A stretch of 64,000 nucleotides of DNA from JAOPZW01 sp963807305. GTDB taxonomy: Bacteria; Actinomycetota; Thermoleophilia; Solirubrobacterales; Solirubrobacteraceae. A program made the translations under genes and the position numbers. Shown here in pieces: positions 51,632 to 60,295 of the stretch; position 1 is the first letter of the stretch; each line of letters starts with the position of its first letter. The stretch is taken from positions 124,001-188,000 of the forward strand of contig CAWEBN010000017.1 in assembly GCA_963807305.1 (NCBI GenBank). Direction: 5' to 3'. The notes beneath the pieces are model-generated. The model made no database searches and was not told the origin of the DNA. It saw nothing but the letters and a program-made list of their open reading frames with translations.

Positions 51632-51698
51632 AGGCACTCGCCTGCTAAGCGAGTATGGGGTTTAAACTCCATCGCGGGTTCGAATCCCGCCCTCTCCG
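51610..51698 (+). tRNA. tRNA-Ser(GCT)
   Basis: 89 nucleotides. Acceptor GGAGAGG pairs with CCTCTCC, discriminator G. Anticodon GCT is at 51644-51646 in CTGCTAA, the long variable arm is rich in G and T (TATGGGGTTTAAACTCCA), and the T-loop is GGTTCGAATCC. It reads AGC/AGU serine codons. Confidence 0.95.
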
Positions 51699-51758
51699 TC
51701 CACGCGGCCGAACCCTCGCCCGCTCGCTAGACTCGAACGTCGCCGCTCACGCGGCCCT

Positions 51759-51832
<74 letters not shown>

Positions 51833-51890
51833 CTGAGGAAAGGCTCTAGTAAGCCAAATTCCGGCCGGGTTAAGGGCAGCTCGGCACCGC

Positions 51891-51969
51891 CGGGTGGGAA
51901 CGGGTGGGAACGAGACCGGCGCGTCTCCAGCCTGGGTCACGGGATGCGCACCGACCCAGGGCGCCGGTC
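51891..51969. repeat. tandem 10-mer and strong nested hairpin downstream of tRNA-Arg
   Basis: CGGGTGGGAA occurs twice in tandem (51891-51910). Just after it, GACCGGCGC (51914-51922) pairs with GCGCCGGTC (51961-51969) and, inside, CCTGGGTC (51931-51938) pairs with GACCCAGG (51953-51960); an 8-base bulge lies on the left side only. It could terminate the tRNA transcript or be part of a former attachment site. Confidence 0.45.
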
Positions 51970-52388
51970 GTGTGGTCCACGGTCTTCCGATCCTGTGGCA
52001 CTATCGTCGAGACGCCAGCACGATGAGGAGAAGCGACGACCTCGTGCCAGCGAACTAAGGCTCCGTGCCGCGATGTCCTGCCGGAGTGCTCGAGGCGTGG
52101 ATCGGCGACCCGCGGATTATGGTTCCCGCTGCATTCGGCTTAGCCATCGGCCATTCGGGACGGGTTGGGCACGCCGTTGGACACAACCGCGTCCTCGCAT
52201 GCGCGGCGTTCCGCGTGTGGCCGGGCTTGGCCGCAGCCGCACGTGCCGGCCACTCGGCGGTTGGACAACGGCTCGCTTCTGCGGGGTTCGTCGCGGTTGG
52301 GCGCTAGAAATCGAACGTAGATTCGTGTTCTAATAGTCCCTGGGCGCCCGGTGATGTCGGATCCGCGGTGCATGAGAGGAGAACACGG
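51970..52388. other. 420-base stretch without a convincing gene; promoter near its end
   Basis: No frame on either strand shows recognisable protein features; the longest are arginine-rich, high-GC artefacts. Base composition is less GC-rich than elsewhere. Near the end TCTAAT (52329-52334) with TAGAAA 18 bases upstream (52305-52310) is a reasonable promoter for the enolase-like operon, giving a leader of about 50 bases before the short upstream frame. Confidence 0.4.
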
Positions 52389-52499
52389 ATGCGATATGTC
52401 AGACGCGAGCTGTCGGCCTGCCCACACAATCGGCGACGCGCCCGACGCCGTGCCGAGCACACAGCTGTCGCGCTTGCTAAGCGGCGGAGGAGCGCATGA
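52389..52499 (+). CDS. 36-residue basic leader peptide coupled to the enolase-like gene
   Basis: ATG 52389 has AGAGGAGA seven bases upstream, a strong ribosome-binding site. The 36 residues begin MRYVRRELSACPHNRRR and end LAKRRRSA, with about one third Arg or Lys. The TGA stop overlaps the ATG of the enolase-like gene (ATGA). The frame could be a regulatory leader that makes downstream translation depend on ribosome passage through Arg codons; this is inference. Confidence 0.45.
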   Translation: MRYVRRELSACPHNRRRARRRAEHTAVALAKRRRSA

Positions 52500-53761
52500 T
52501 CGCGGGCGTTCGGGGCCGTGAGGTGCTCGACTCGCGCGGCCGTCCGACGGTCGAGGCCGAGCTCGAGCTAAACGACGGGACAACGGTCATCGCCAGCGTC
52601 CCATCGGGCGCCTCGAGAGGACGACACGAGGCCGTCGAGCGGCGAGACGGCGATCCGTCGCGGTACGGCGGCAGAGGGGTGCGCGGTGCCGTGGCGGCGA
52701 TCGAAGGTGAGATAGCCGAGTTCCTGACTGGACGCGAACCGGATCAGCGGGCGATCGACGGCACCTTGATCGAGCTGGACGGCACACGGGACAAGTCGCG
52801 GCTCGGCGCCAACGCGATCCTCGCCGTGTCGCTGGCAGTGGCGCGCGCCGCCGCCGCTCGCGACGGGGTCCCGCTGTGGCGCAGCCTTGCCGGCGGGCAG
52901 CCGGTCACGCTGCCGATGCCGATGGTCAACATCGTCAGCGGTGGGCTGCATGCCGGACGGCAGCTCGACTTCCAGGACTTCCTCGCAATCCCTGCGGGTG
53001 CCGGCTCGTATTCGCAGGCGCTCGAATGGGTGGTGCGGATCCATGCCGCCGCCGGCGGGTTGCTCGCCGAGCGCGGGCTGACGACGCTCAGAGCAGACGA
53101 GGGCGGCTACGGGCCGCCGCTCGATGGCCACCGCGGGGCGCTACGGCTCCTCGACCAGGCGGTGGTCCAAGCCGATCTGCGACTCGGTGACGACGTCGTC
53201 TACGGGGTCGACGTCGCGGCCACGCATTTCTTCAGCCAGGGCAGGTACGCGCTTGCGTCGGAGGGGCGGACGCTGTCGCCGGCCGAGATCGCGGACTACG
53301 TTGCAGAGCTCGCCCGCGATCACCCCATCGCGTCGGTGGAGGATCCGCTGGCGGAGGATGACTGGGAGGCGTGGGCCGGCTTCACGGCGCGGCTCGGCGA
53401 CCGATTCCAGGTCGTCGGGGACGATCTCTTCACGACGAACATCGAGCGGCTGGAGCGGGGCATCGCCGAAAGGTCCGCGAACGCCGTGCTCGTGAAGATG
53501 AATCAGATCGGCACGATCTCCGAGACGCTCGACGTCGTCGCGCGCGCGAAGCAGGCCGGCTTCAGGACCGTGATCTCGGCGCGGTCGGGCGAGACGGAGG
53601 ATCCGGCGCTCGCCGACCTTGCCGTCGGGTGCGATGGCGGCCAGATCAAGGTCGGCTCGGTCACGCAGTCCGAGCGCTTGGCCAAGTACAACCAGCTTCT
53701 GCGCATCGAGCAGGAGCTCGGGGACGACGCGGTCCTGGCCCCGTGGGGGCGCGTTGGCTGA
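52496..53761 (+). CDS. enolase-family protein with altered active-site positions
   Basis: 421 residues, clearly an enolase fold. Kept residues: S40 (SGAS), E202 (ADEGGYGP), metal ligands D239, E282 and D309, K334 (VKMNQIG), R363-S364 and K385 (GQIKVG). Changed positions: the loop reads GGLHAGRQ where enolases have GGEHADN; the Glu of the usual IQEF is D161 (FQDF); the His of SHRSGETED is A362 (SARSGETED); and SGASTG is SGASRG. Ordinary enolase dehydrates 2-phosphoglycerate to PEP. These changes near the phosphate and water sites suggest a paralogue with another substrate or weak activity. It is coupled to a 2-hydroxyacid dehydrogenase gene. A second, normal eno is expected elsewhere in the genome. 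Confidence 0.85.
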   Translation: MIAGVRGREVLDSRGRPTVEAELELNDGTTVIASVPSGASRGRHEAVERRDGDPSRYGGRGVRGAVAAIEGEIAEFLTGREPDQRAIDGTLIELDGTRDKSRLGANAILAVSLAVARAAAARDGVPLWRSLAGGQPVTLPMPMVNIVSGGLHAGRQLDFQDFLAIPAGAGSYSQALEWVVRIHAAAGGLLAERGLTTLRADEGGYGPPLDGHRGALRLLDQAVVQADLRLGDDVVYGVDVAATHFFSQGRYALASEGRTLSPAEIADYVAELARDHPIASVEDPLAEDDWEAWAGFTARLGDRFQVVGDDLFTTNIERLERGIAERSANAVLVKMNQIGTISETLDVVARAKQAGFRTVISARSGETEDPALADLAVGCDGGQIKVGSVTQSERLAKYNQLLRIEQELGDDAVLAPWGRVG

Positions 53762-54704
53762 ACATCGCGTCCTCGTCACCGACTACACGTGGGCCGACAC
53801 GTCGATCGAGCGCGGCGTGCTCGCCGAGGTGGGCGCCGAGGTCGTCGAGGCACCGACGGGAGACGAAGCGGAGCTCGTCGGGCTCGTGTCCGACTGCGAC
53901 GCGATCCTCACGTGCTTCGCGCAGGTGACGCCCGCCGTCGTCCGCGCCGGCCCTCGGCTGCGCGTCATCGGCCGCTACGGCATCGGCACCGACAACATCG
54001 CCGTCGACGTCGCGACCGAGCGCGGGATCCCGGTCACGAACGTGCCGGAGTACTGCTCCGACGAGGTCGCCGAGCACGTGCTCGCGATGATCCTCTCCCT
54101 CGTGCGGGGCCTGCACCGCTACGACCGCGCCATCCGCGAGGGCGACTGGTCGCTCACCACCGGACTGCCGACGCGCCGCATCGCCGGGTCCACGCTGGGC
54201 ATCGTGGGCCACGGCCCGATCGGACGGGCGCTCGAGCGCCGCGCGCGCGGCGTCGGGATGGAGGTCCTCGTCCACACCCGCAGCGGCGGAACGCCCCTGC
54301 GCGAGCTGGCCGCGCGCTCGGACGTCGTCTCGCTGCACGTGCCGGCCACGCCGCAGACCGAGGGCCTGGTCGACGCGGCATTCCTGCGGGCCATGCAGCC
54401 GACCGCCTACCTGATCAACTGCGCCCGGGGCGCTGTGGTCGACCAGCGGGCGTTGGCGGCAGCGCTGCGCGACGGCGTCATCGCCGGCGCCGGCCTCGAC
54501 GTCTTCGTCCCGGAGCGCTTACCGCCCGACCACCCGCTTCTCGCGCTGGACAACGTGGTCGCCACGCCGCACACCGCGTTCTACTCCGAGGAGTCCATCG
54601 CCGACCTCGCCCGGCTCGCCGCGCGGAACGTGGCGGATGTCCTGGCCGGGCGTCGCCCGGGGGCCATCGTAAATCCCGAGGTGCTGGACGATTCGATAAC
54701 TTGA
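53754..54704 (+). CDS. D-isomer-specific 2-hydroxyacid dehydrogenase (SerA/phosphoglycerate dehydrogenase-like)
   Basis: 316 residues from TTG 53754, eight bases inside the end of the enolase-like gene. NAD motif GIVGHGPIGRALERRA is near residue 148. The catalytic residues are Arg in LINCARGAVVDQRAL, Glu in VFVPERLPP and His in VATPHTAFYS. The substrate-binding part has GRYGIGTDNIAVDVATERGI. It lacks the ACT domain of full-length SerA. With an enolase-like partner it may act on a phosphorylated or carboxylated hydroxyacid; the identity is open. Confidence 0.88.
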   Translation: MAEHRVLVTDYTWADTSIERGVLAEVGAEVVEAPTGDEAELVGLVSDCDAILTCFAQVTPAVVRAGPRLRVIGRYGIGTDNIAVDVATERGIPVTNVPEYCSDEVAEHVLAMILSLVRGLHRYDRAIREGDWSLTTGLPTRRIAGSTLGIVGHGPIGRALERRARGVGMEVLVHTRSGGTPLRELAARSDVVSLHVPATPQTEGLVDAAFLRAMQPTAYLINCARGAVVDQRALAAALRDGVIAGAGLDVFVPERLPPDHPLLALDNVVATPHTAFYSEESIADLARLAARNVADVLAGRRPGAIVNPEVLDDSIT

Positions 54705-54735
54705 CTTACAGTTCGCTTTCGTCTTGGATGCGTCC

Positions 54736-55362
54736 ATGGCCTCGACGCCGCCGGCGATTCGCGAGCCGCGGCAGGCGCGCTCGCGGGCCACATGGGCACG
54801 CGTCCTGGACGCCGGCCTCGCGTTGCTCGAGGAGGGCGGATACGCGGCGCTCACCGTCGACGCGATCTGCGCTCGCGCAGGGGCCACGCCCCCGTCGATC
54901 TACGCGCGTGCCGGCAGCAAGGACGGCTTGCTGCTGGCCATCTACGAGCACGCGATGGCGCGGATCAACGCGTCGGAGCTCGACCCCGACGACGCGTGGG
55001 AGCAGCTCGGTGCCGAGGATCAGGTCCGCCGCGCCGTGAGCGGCGTCTGTCGCAGCTGGCTCGACCACGCCGGGCTCCTGCGTCCGATCGTCCACCGCGC
55101 GGCGCATGACCCCGAGATCTTCCGTCGCGGCTCCGAGGCCAGCCGCGCGCTGGCGGCCCGCTACCACGCCGTGCTCGCGCGGGCCGGCTTCGGCGAGCGC
55201 GACGCGGACGCGACCTTCCGCCTCGTCTACGCCGCACTGGTTCAGCGCGTGATGTACGGCGCGGACTTCGAGTCCGATGTGCCGCTGTCCGACCGGATGT
55301 TCACCCGGATGCTCGGCGATGCCGCCGTGCGCTACCTGCAACTCGACCAGGAGAGACCATGA
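54736..55362 (+). CDS. TetR-family regulator upstream of the MetE-like gene
   Basis: 208 residues from ATG 54736. The DNA-binding domain reads RVLDAGLALLEEGGYAALTV, AICARAGATPPSIYARAGSK and DGLLLAIYEHAM. It closely resembles the regulator at 62214 (SIYARAPSKEALILAVYDRA), so the two probably arose by duplication and may bind related sites. Its stop overlaps the start of the MetE-like gene as ATGA, which makes co-expression certain and control of that gene likely. TTGACT at 54703 is a candidate -35 box. Confidence 0.9.
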   Translation: MASTPPAIREPRQARSRATWARVLDAGLALLEEGGYAALTVDAICARAGATPPSIYARAGSKDGLLLAIYEHAMARINASELDPDDAWEQLGAEDQVRRAVSGVCRSWLDHAGLLRPIVHRAAHDPEIFRRGSEASRALAARYHAVLARAGFGERDADATFRLVYAALVQRVMYGADFESDVPLSDRMFTRMLGDAAVRYLQLDQERP

Positions 55363-56505
55363 GCAAGCTGCACCCCCGTGCCGACCATGTCGGGAGCCTT
55401 CTGCGGCCGGCATCGTTGCTGCGGGCGATCGAGGCGGAGACCGGGATCTCGATGGGCGAGGTCCATGCCACTGACTTCAGCCTCGCCTTTGCGAAGGCCG
55501 ACCAGGACGCGATCGGGCAGATCACCGAGAACCAGATCCGGGCCGTCGTGGCCAAGCAGGAGGAGATCGGCATCGGGACGATCACCGACGGCGAGTTCCG
55601 GCGCGCGTTCTTCATGGGGTCGCTCGACCAGGCGGTCAGGGGCTTCGAGCCGACGGACGACACCATCGTCTTCCACGACGACGAGCGCAGCGTTGAGCTC
55701 GAGGGCCGTCCGATCGTCACTCAGCGCCTCGAGGTCGTCGGCTACCCCGGGGCCGACGAGGCGCGCTTTACGTCGTCGCTCACGGATGCGCCGGTCAAGG
55801 TCACGTTCCCAGCGGCGTCGTCGGTCGCCAACCCGCAGATGTTCAAGCCGGGCGTCACCGACCGCCACTACGCACACTTCGGTGAGATGGCGTCGCACCT
55901 GGGTCAGATCCTGCGCGGGCAGATCGATGCCGCGATCGAGGCCGGCGCCACCTATGTGCAGCTCGATTATCCCGCTTATCCGCTGCTGCTGGACCCGAAG
56001 TTCCAGGAGATGATGGGCGCCGACGCGTCCGAGCAGGCGCTCCAGGGCGCCCTCGCCGCCGACCGCGCGATCGTGGATGGGCTGCCGGACCACGTCACGA
56101 CCGGCATGCACCTCTGTCGCGGGAACTTCCGCGGGATGTGGATGGTCGATGCGCAGCTCGACCCCGTCGCCGACCAGCTGTTCTCACTGCCCTACGACAA
56201 CTTCCTCGTGGAGTGGGACGACAGGAGCCGCATGGGCGACTACACGCGCGCTGAAGGGCGTCCCCAAGGACGGGCCGGTCGTGGCGATGGGCCTGGTGTC
56301 CACGAAGACCGGGCGACTCGAGGACGAGGACGAGCTGGTCCGCCACCTCGAGGAGGCCTCGCGGTACGTCGACGTCGAGCAGCTCGCGCTCTGCCCGCAG
56401 TGCGGCTTCGCCTCGGAGGCCGCCGGCAACGACCTCACCGAGGACGAGCAATGGGCCAAGCTCGAGCTCGTCCGGCGGGTCGCCGATCGCGTCTGGGGCG
56501 CCTAG
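55359..56505 (+). CDS. cobalamin-independent methionine synthase C-domain-like protein, frameshifted
   Basis: About 381 residues once one extra base at 56241-56246 is removed. N-terminal part: HPRADHVGSLLRPASLL, ITDGEFRRAFFMGSL, YVQLDYPAYPLL and the zinc-site block TTGMHLCRGNFRG. The frame then breaks at MGDYT and resumes as RALKGVPKDGPVVAMGLVST and LALCPQCGFAS, supplying the second zinc Cys. It is a MetE C-domain homologue of the short YxjG/YxjH type, which transfer methyl groups to or from thiols, but without the N-terminal half of MetE. The end overlaps the convergent kinase gene by four bases. Confidence 0.8.
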
Positions 56506-57503
56506 AGCGCGAGCGCGTCCTCGAGCGGAACGCCGGCAAGGAGCCGGCGGGCATGCTCGCGCCCGCGCTGCTGCACATCGACCGGCAACGGAAGGCGCGA
56601 CTTGCCGTCGATCCGCGCGAGCAGGATGCACCCGAGCTCGGCGACGACGTGGGGCGCGTGCGCGACGGCCCCGCCCGCGGCCTCGCGGTACTCGTTCCAA
56701 AAGCGGCGCGCCTCGGCGGCGAACGTGGGGTCGTCGTGGCGCATCCCGTCGAGGAGCACCAGGGCGAGAAGGAAGGCGACGTCAAAGGCGGCGTCGCCAT
56801 AGTGGGCGACCTCGAAGTCGATCATCAGCATGCGGTCCGGGTAGGCGATCAGGTTCTTCGGCGAGTAGTCGCCGTGGACCAGGCAGCGCCGAGTGGCCAG
56901 CAGGCGCTCGATCTCCGCCTCGATCGCGGGGGCGAGGTCGGGATGCCGTGCGGCCGCGGTGCGGTGGTAGGGGTCGATGCGGCCCTCGATCAGCGGCATC
57001 TGGTTCGCGAAGCGCTGGGCGAGCTCGGCGCTGCCGGCGGTCGAGGCGTGCAGGCGACCGAGCAGCCGAGCCGCCTGCTGCGTGCGCGCGGGCACCGCGC
57101 GGCCGGCATCGTGCTCGTCGCGCCAGACCACGCCGCCGCGGGGCGCCAGCGTCATGCCGAAGACGTACCGCGCGTCGTCCGAGAACACCACCTCGGGCGC
57201 GCTCCCGGGCAGGCGGTCGGCGAGGGTAGCCATGCAGTCGCGCTCGACGAACACACGGGCCCGGTCGAAGCTCCACTCGTCGTCGACCCGCAACTGGGCC
57301 AGCGGTTGCTTGACCACCACCGCGCCGCCCTCCCACTGGGCGAGCAGGACGGTGTTCGAGATCCCGCCGCCGAGGGCGGACACTGTGATCTTGGCCTCCG
57401 CAGGCGACACCCCGCGCTGGCGCAGATAGGCCGGCAGCTCCGCCGCGGTCAGCCCGTCGCCGTCGCGCGCATCTGGCGTGGCGCGCGGATCGTCGAGGCG
57501 CAT
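56502..57503 (-). CDS. APH-fold small-molecule kinase, methylthioribose-kinase-like
   Basis: 333 residues. The kinase fold is shown by VVVKQPLAQLRVDDEW (nucleotide-binding Lys), the catalytic loop CLVHGDYSPKNLIAY (H-G-D-x5-N) and MLMIDFEVAHYGDAAFDVAF in place of the DFG/DxD motif. The segment FDRARVFVERDCMATLADRL is reminiscent of methylthioribose kinase (MtnK). It would phosphorylate a hydroxyl group of a small metabolite. ATG 57503 overlaps the stop of the amidohydrolase gene by one base, so it is last in a five-gene operon. Confidence 0.78.
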   Translation of the reverse strand: MRLDDPRATPDARDGDGLTAAELPAYLRQRGVSPAEAKITVSALGGGISNTVLLAQWEGGAVVVKQPLAQLRVDDEWSFDRARVFVERDCMATLADRLPGSAPEVVFSDDARYVFGMTLAPRGGVVWRDEHDAGRAVPARTQQAARLLGRLHASTAGSAELAQRFANQMPLIEGRIDPYHRTAAARHPDLAPAIEAEIERLLATRRCLVHGDYSPKNLIAYPDRMLMIDFEVAHYGDAAFDVAFLLALVLLDGMRHDDPTFAAEARRFWNEYREAAGGAVAHAPHVVAELGCILLARIDGKSRLPLPVDVQQRGREHARRLLAGVPLEDALAL

Positions 57504-58429
57504 CAGCTCGCGAAACGGGGGACCAGGGCCGCGACGTTGTCGCCGTCGACCGCGGCGCGCTCACCGTCGGCGAGGAAGCCGAGACCTGGAGCCGGATCGC
57601 CGGGCTCCTCGGGCAGAGCGAGATACGGCCAGTCGGTGCCGAAGACGAGGTGGTCGGCCGGCGTCAGCATCGCCGTCGCCCGGTAGCTCAGCTCGTTGTT
57701 GGCCAGGCCGGTGTCGTAGTACAGGCGCGAGAGGTAGGCCAGAGCGCCGGCCGGCGCCGACTGGGCCTTGCCCGGCTCGCGGGCGGCCAGCGAGGCGATC
57801 CGATGGGCGAGGACCGCCGTCGCGCCACCGAGGTGCGCCACCTGCCAGCGGATGTTCGGGTAGCGCTCGAACGTCCCGGTGTAGATGAGGTTCGCCAGCG
57901 CCCGGGTGGTGTCGAACGGAAACTCGTACAGCCAGCCCGGATGGCCGAGCGGCACGCCGTTGGCGGGCACGGTGGGGTGCAGGAAGACGTAGGCGCCGCG
58001 CCGGTCGAGCTCGGCGTACACGCGCTCCCATGCCGGGTCACCGAGGTAGGTCCCGGCCACGTGGCTGAGCAGCAGCACGCCCTCGAGGGCCATGGTGTCG
58101 AGCGCGTGCGCCAGTTCGCTCAGCGCGGCATCGACATCGGGGAGCGGCAGCAGCGCGAGGCCGGCGAAGCGGTCGCGGTTCGCGTCGACCGCGACGGCGA
58201 TCTCCTCGTTGGCCAGGCGCGCTGTCTCGTTGGCTGCGCCCTGGTCGCCGAAGAACGCGCCGGGCGGCCCGGTCGAGATGACCGCCGCGTCGATCGCGTA
58301 GCGCTCCATCATCGCCAGCAGCTGCTCGGCGGTGACGACCGGGGGCTTGGGCAGGTTGCCGCCGGGCGCCGGCACGAGGTCGATGTAGGCCTGCGGGGCC
58401 ACGTGAGCGTGGGCGTCGACACGGCTCAT
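57503..58429 (-). CDS. amidohydrolase-family (ACMSD-like) hydrolase or decarboxylase
   Basis: 308 residues. A TIM-barrel metal enzyme: VDAHAHVAPQAYIDL carries the HxH motif, VFLHPTVPA and WQVAHLGGATAVLAHRI supply two His, and VFGTDWPYLALP supplies the final Asp. This set fits the ACMSD/2,3-dihydroxybenzoate decarboxylase branch that removes carboxyl groups from aromatic-pathway intermediates. Its partners are two FAH-fold enzymes and a cupin, which suits breakdown of an aromatic or dicarboxylic compound. ATG 58429 overlaps the stop of the upstream FAH gene as ATGA. Confidence 0.85.
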   Translation of the reverse strand: MSRVDAHAHVAPQAYIDLVPAPGGNLPKPPVVTAEQLLAMMERYAIDAAVISTGPPGAFFGDQGAANETARLANEEIAVAVDANRDRFAGLALLPLPDVDAALSELAHALDTMALEGVLLLSHVAGTYLGDPAWERVYAELDRRGAYVFLHPTVPANGVPLGHPGWLYEFPFDTTRALANLIYTGTFERYPNIRWQVAHLGGATAVLAHRIASLAAREPGKAQSAPAGALAYLSRLYYDTGLANNELSYRATAMLTPADHLVFGTDWPYLALPEEPGDPAPGLGFLADGERAAVDGDNVAALVPRFAS

Positions 58430-59370
58430 CGCGCCACGCACCGGTTGCGCTGGGTCCCGAGTCCGGTGATCTCCGCCTCCATGAGGTCGCCCGGTCGCAA
58501 CCAGCGACCCCCGTGGTGCGCCGCGTTCCCGGCGGGCGAGCCGGTCAGGAGCAGGTCGCCGGCGCGCAGCTCGACGACACGCGACGCGTACGCGACGAGC
58601 TCCTCGACGCCGTAGATGATGTCGTCGACGCCCTCGTCCTGCATGACCTCCCCGTTGACGCTCAGCCTGATCCGCAAGTGGCGGTAGTCCGGAACGAACT
58701 CGGTGGGGACGACGTAGGGGCCGGTCGGGAAGAACGTCGGCCGCATCTTGGTCATCAGGAAGTCCGTCATCGGGAAGCCTGGGCGGAACATGACGTCGCG
58801 CGTGCTGATGTCGTTGCACATCGTGTAGCCCGCGACGTGGCTCATGGCGTCCGCCTCGGAGATGTCGCGCCCGCCGCGGCCCAGCACGACGGCCAGCTCG
58901 AGCTCCCAGTCGTGCTCCTTGCCGGGACCCCGCAGCACCACGTCGTCGTCGGCGCCGCACAGCGCGCTGGGCAGGCCGCCGAACACGAACGGCTCCTCCT
59001 CGCGCGCGCGGCGCGCGGCGACCTTGACCGCCTCGGCCCGTAGCTCCTCGTCCGGGCGCGCGTCGCCCTCGCGGCGAAGATGCGCGACGACCATCTGGTG
59101 CAGATGCTTGTGGTAGTTGGCGCCGGCGCACAAGATCTGGCTCGGTGGGGAGACGGGTGGCAGCGGCCTCAGGTCGGCGAGCGGGGTGCCCGCGTCCGGC
59201 GGTGCCGCGGCGAGCTGGTGGAGGCGCGCGACGGTTGCGTCCCAGTCGCGCAGCATCGCCAGCGTGCTGTCGTATCGAGGACGAAGGTCGTGCACGCGTC
59301 CGTCGACGACGAGGCCGGGGAAGCCGACGTCGTCGGCGCCCGCGAACGTCCCGAAGGCGAACATGCTCAC
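58426..59370 (-). CDS. fumarylacetoacetate-hydrolase-fold enzyme (first of a pair)
   Basis: 314 residues from GTG 59370, or 312 from ATG 59364. The FAH core is ILCAGANYHKHLHQM, then GKEHDWELELAVVLGRGGRD with the metal-binding Glu pair, AGYTMCNDISTRDVMFR and FFPTGPYVVP, ending with the GDLLLTGSPAGNA loop. Relatives hydrolyse acylpyruvates or isomerise and decarboxylate ring-cleavage products. GTG 59370 overlaps the preceding stop as GTGA. The core differs clearly from the neighbouring FAH gene, so they probably catalyse different steps. Confidence 0.87.
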   Translation of the reverse strand: MSMFAFGTFAGADDVGFPGLVVDGRVHDLRPRYDSTLAMLRDWDATVARLHQLAAAPPDAGTPLADLRPLPPVSPPSQILCAGANYHKHLHQMVVAHLRREGDARPDEELRAEAVKVAARRAREEEPFVFGGLPSALCGADDDVVLRGPGKEHDWELELAVVLGRGGRDISEADAMSHVAGYTMCNDISTRDVMFRPGFPMTDFLMTKMRPTFFPTGPYVVPTEFVPDYRHLRIRLSVNGEVMQDEGVDDIIYGVEELVAYASRVVELRAGDLLLTGSPAGNAAHHGGRWLRPGDLMEAEITGLGTQRNRCVAR

Positions 59371-60290
59371 GCGCGCGCGCGAGCGCGCGCGCGCGGCAAC
59401 GGCGGGAGGTCGGGCTGCGGCTCGCCGATCGTGTTGGTCAGGGTGCCAATGCCCTCGACCTCGAGGCGCACCTCGTCGCCGGGCAGCAGCGGCGGCGGGT
59501 CCTTGGCCTGGTTGCGGCCCCACAGCTCGAACAGGCAGCCGCTGCCGCACGTGCCGCTGCCGATGACGTCGCCCGGTGCGATCCAGGCGCCGCGGGCGGC
59601 GAAGTGCACGAGCTCCTCGAAGCTCCACGCCATGGACGCGAGCGTGTCGCTGCCAAGCTCGTTGCCGTTGACGGAGGCGGTCATCCTGAGGTCGAGCCGG
59701 TCGCCGTCGCGGTGGGGCTCGAGCTCGTCCGGGGTGACGATCCAGGGGCCGAAGGTGTTGGCGAAGTCCTTGGCCTTGTGGAAGCCGAACGGGAGCCGCG
59801 CCTCCCGCGCTGCGATGTCCCGCTCCGACCAGTCGTTGAAGATCGTGTAACCCGCGATGTACGCGCCCGCCTCCTCGACGGGCACATTGCGCCCCCGACG
59901 GCCGACGATGGCGGCGACCTCGAGCTCGAGGTCCAGGCCACTGTGGACGGCCGGCGGCTCGATCACGTCGCCCGGTCCCGTCGTGGCGTGCGGGTTGGAG
60001 AAATAGAACGCCGGGCCCTCGTACCAGGCGTCCTGCACATTGGCGTCAGGGCCCGCGAAGTACTTCACGGCGCCCTCGCCGTGTTGCTCGAAGACCGAGA
60101 AGTCGCGGACCGAGGCCGGCTCGATGGGGGAGAGCAGGCGCACGTCGCCGAGCGCGATTGGCTCCCCGGCCTCGCCGATGGCGCCCGCCAACGCGTCGAG
60201 TATGCCCACGCCGGGCAACGGACGAACAGCGTCGTCCTCCACCAGCGCGGCGCTGGGTGTGCCGTCGAGGTCGATCGTGGCGATGCGCAT
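59367..60290 (-). CDS. fumarylacetoacetate-hydrolase-fold enzyme (second of a pair)
   Basis: 307 residues. SVRDFSVFEQHGEGAVKYFA, PAFYFSNPHATTGPGD, the metal Glu pair in LDLELEVAAIVGRRGRN, AGYTIFNDWSERDIAAREAR and ANTFGPWIVTPDEL followed by IGSGTCGSGCLFEL identify a FAH-type hydrolase. The last eight residues are RARARARA, encoded by a CG/GC dinucleotide run at 59370-59396; slippage there would change the C-terminus and the coupling to the next gene. ATG 60290 is five bases after the binding-protein stop. Confidence 0.87.
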   Translation of the reverse strand: MRIATIDLDGTPSAALVEDDAVRPLPGVGILDALAGAIGEAGEPIALGDVRLLSPIEPASVRDFSVFEQHGEGAVKYFAGPDANVQDAWYEGPAFYFSNPHATTGPGDVIEPPAVHSGLDLELEVAAIVGRRGRNVPVEEAGAYIAGYTIFNDWSERDIAAREARLPFGFHKAKDFANTFGPWIVTPDELEPHRDGDRLDLRMTASVNGNELGSDTLASMAWSFEELVHFAARGAWIAPGDVIGSGTCGSGCLFELWGRNQAKDPPPLLPGDEVRLEVEGIGTLTNTIGEPQPDLPPLPRARARARA

Positions 60291-60295
60291 TGTTG

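Noticed and set aside
51944..52333. Frames of 80-150 codons on both strands after tRNA-Arg
   Set aside because: Arg/Pro/Gly-rich, no ribosome-binding sites or domain patterns, and mutually overlapping.
52496..54704. Phosphonate (phosphinothricin-type) biosynthesis cluster
   Set aside because: An enolase homologue and a SerA-like dehydrogenase are suggestive, but PEP mutase, phosphonopyruvate decarboxylase and the later enzymes are absent; kept only as an inference about the enzyme pair.
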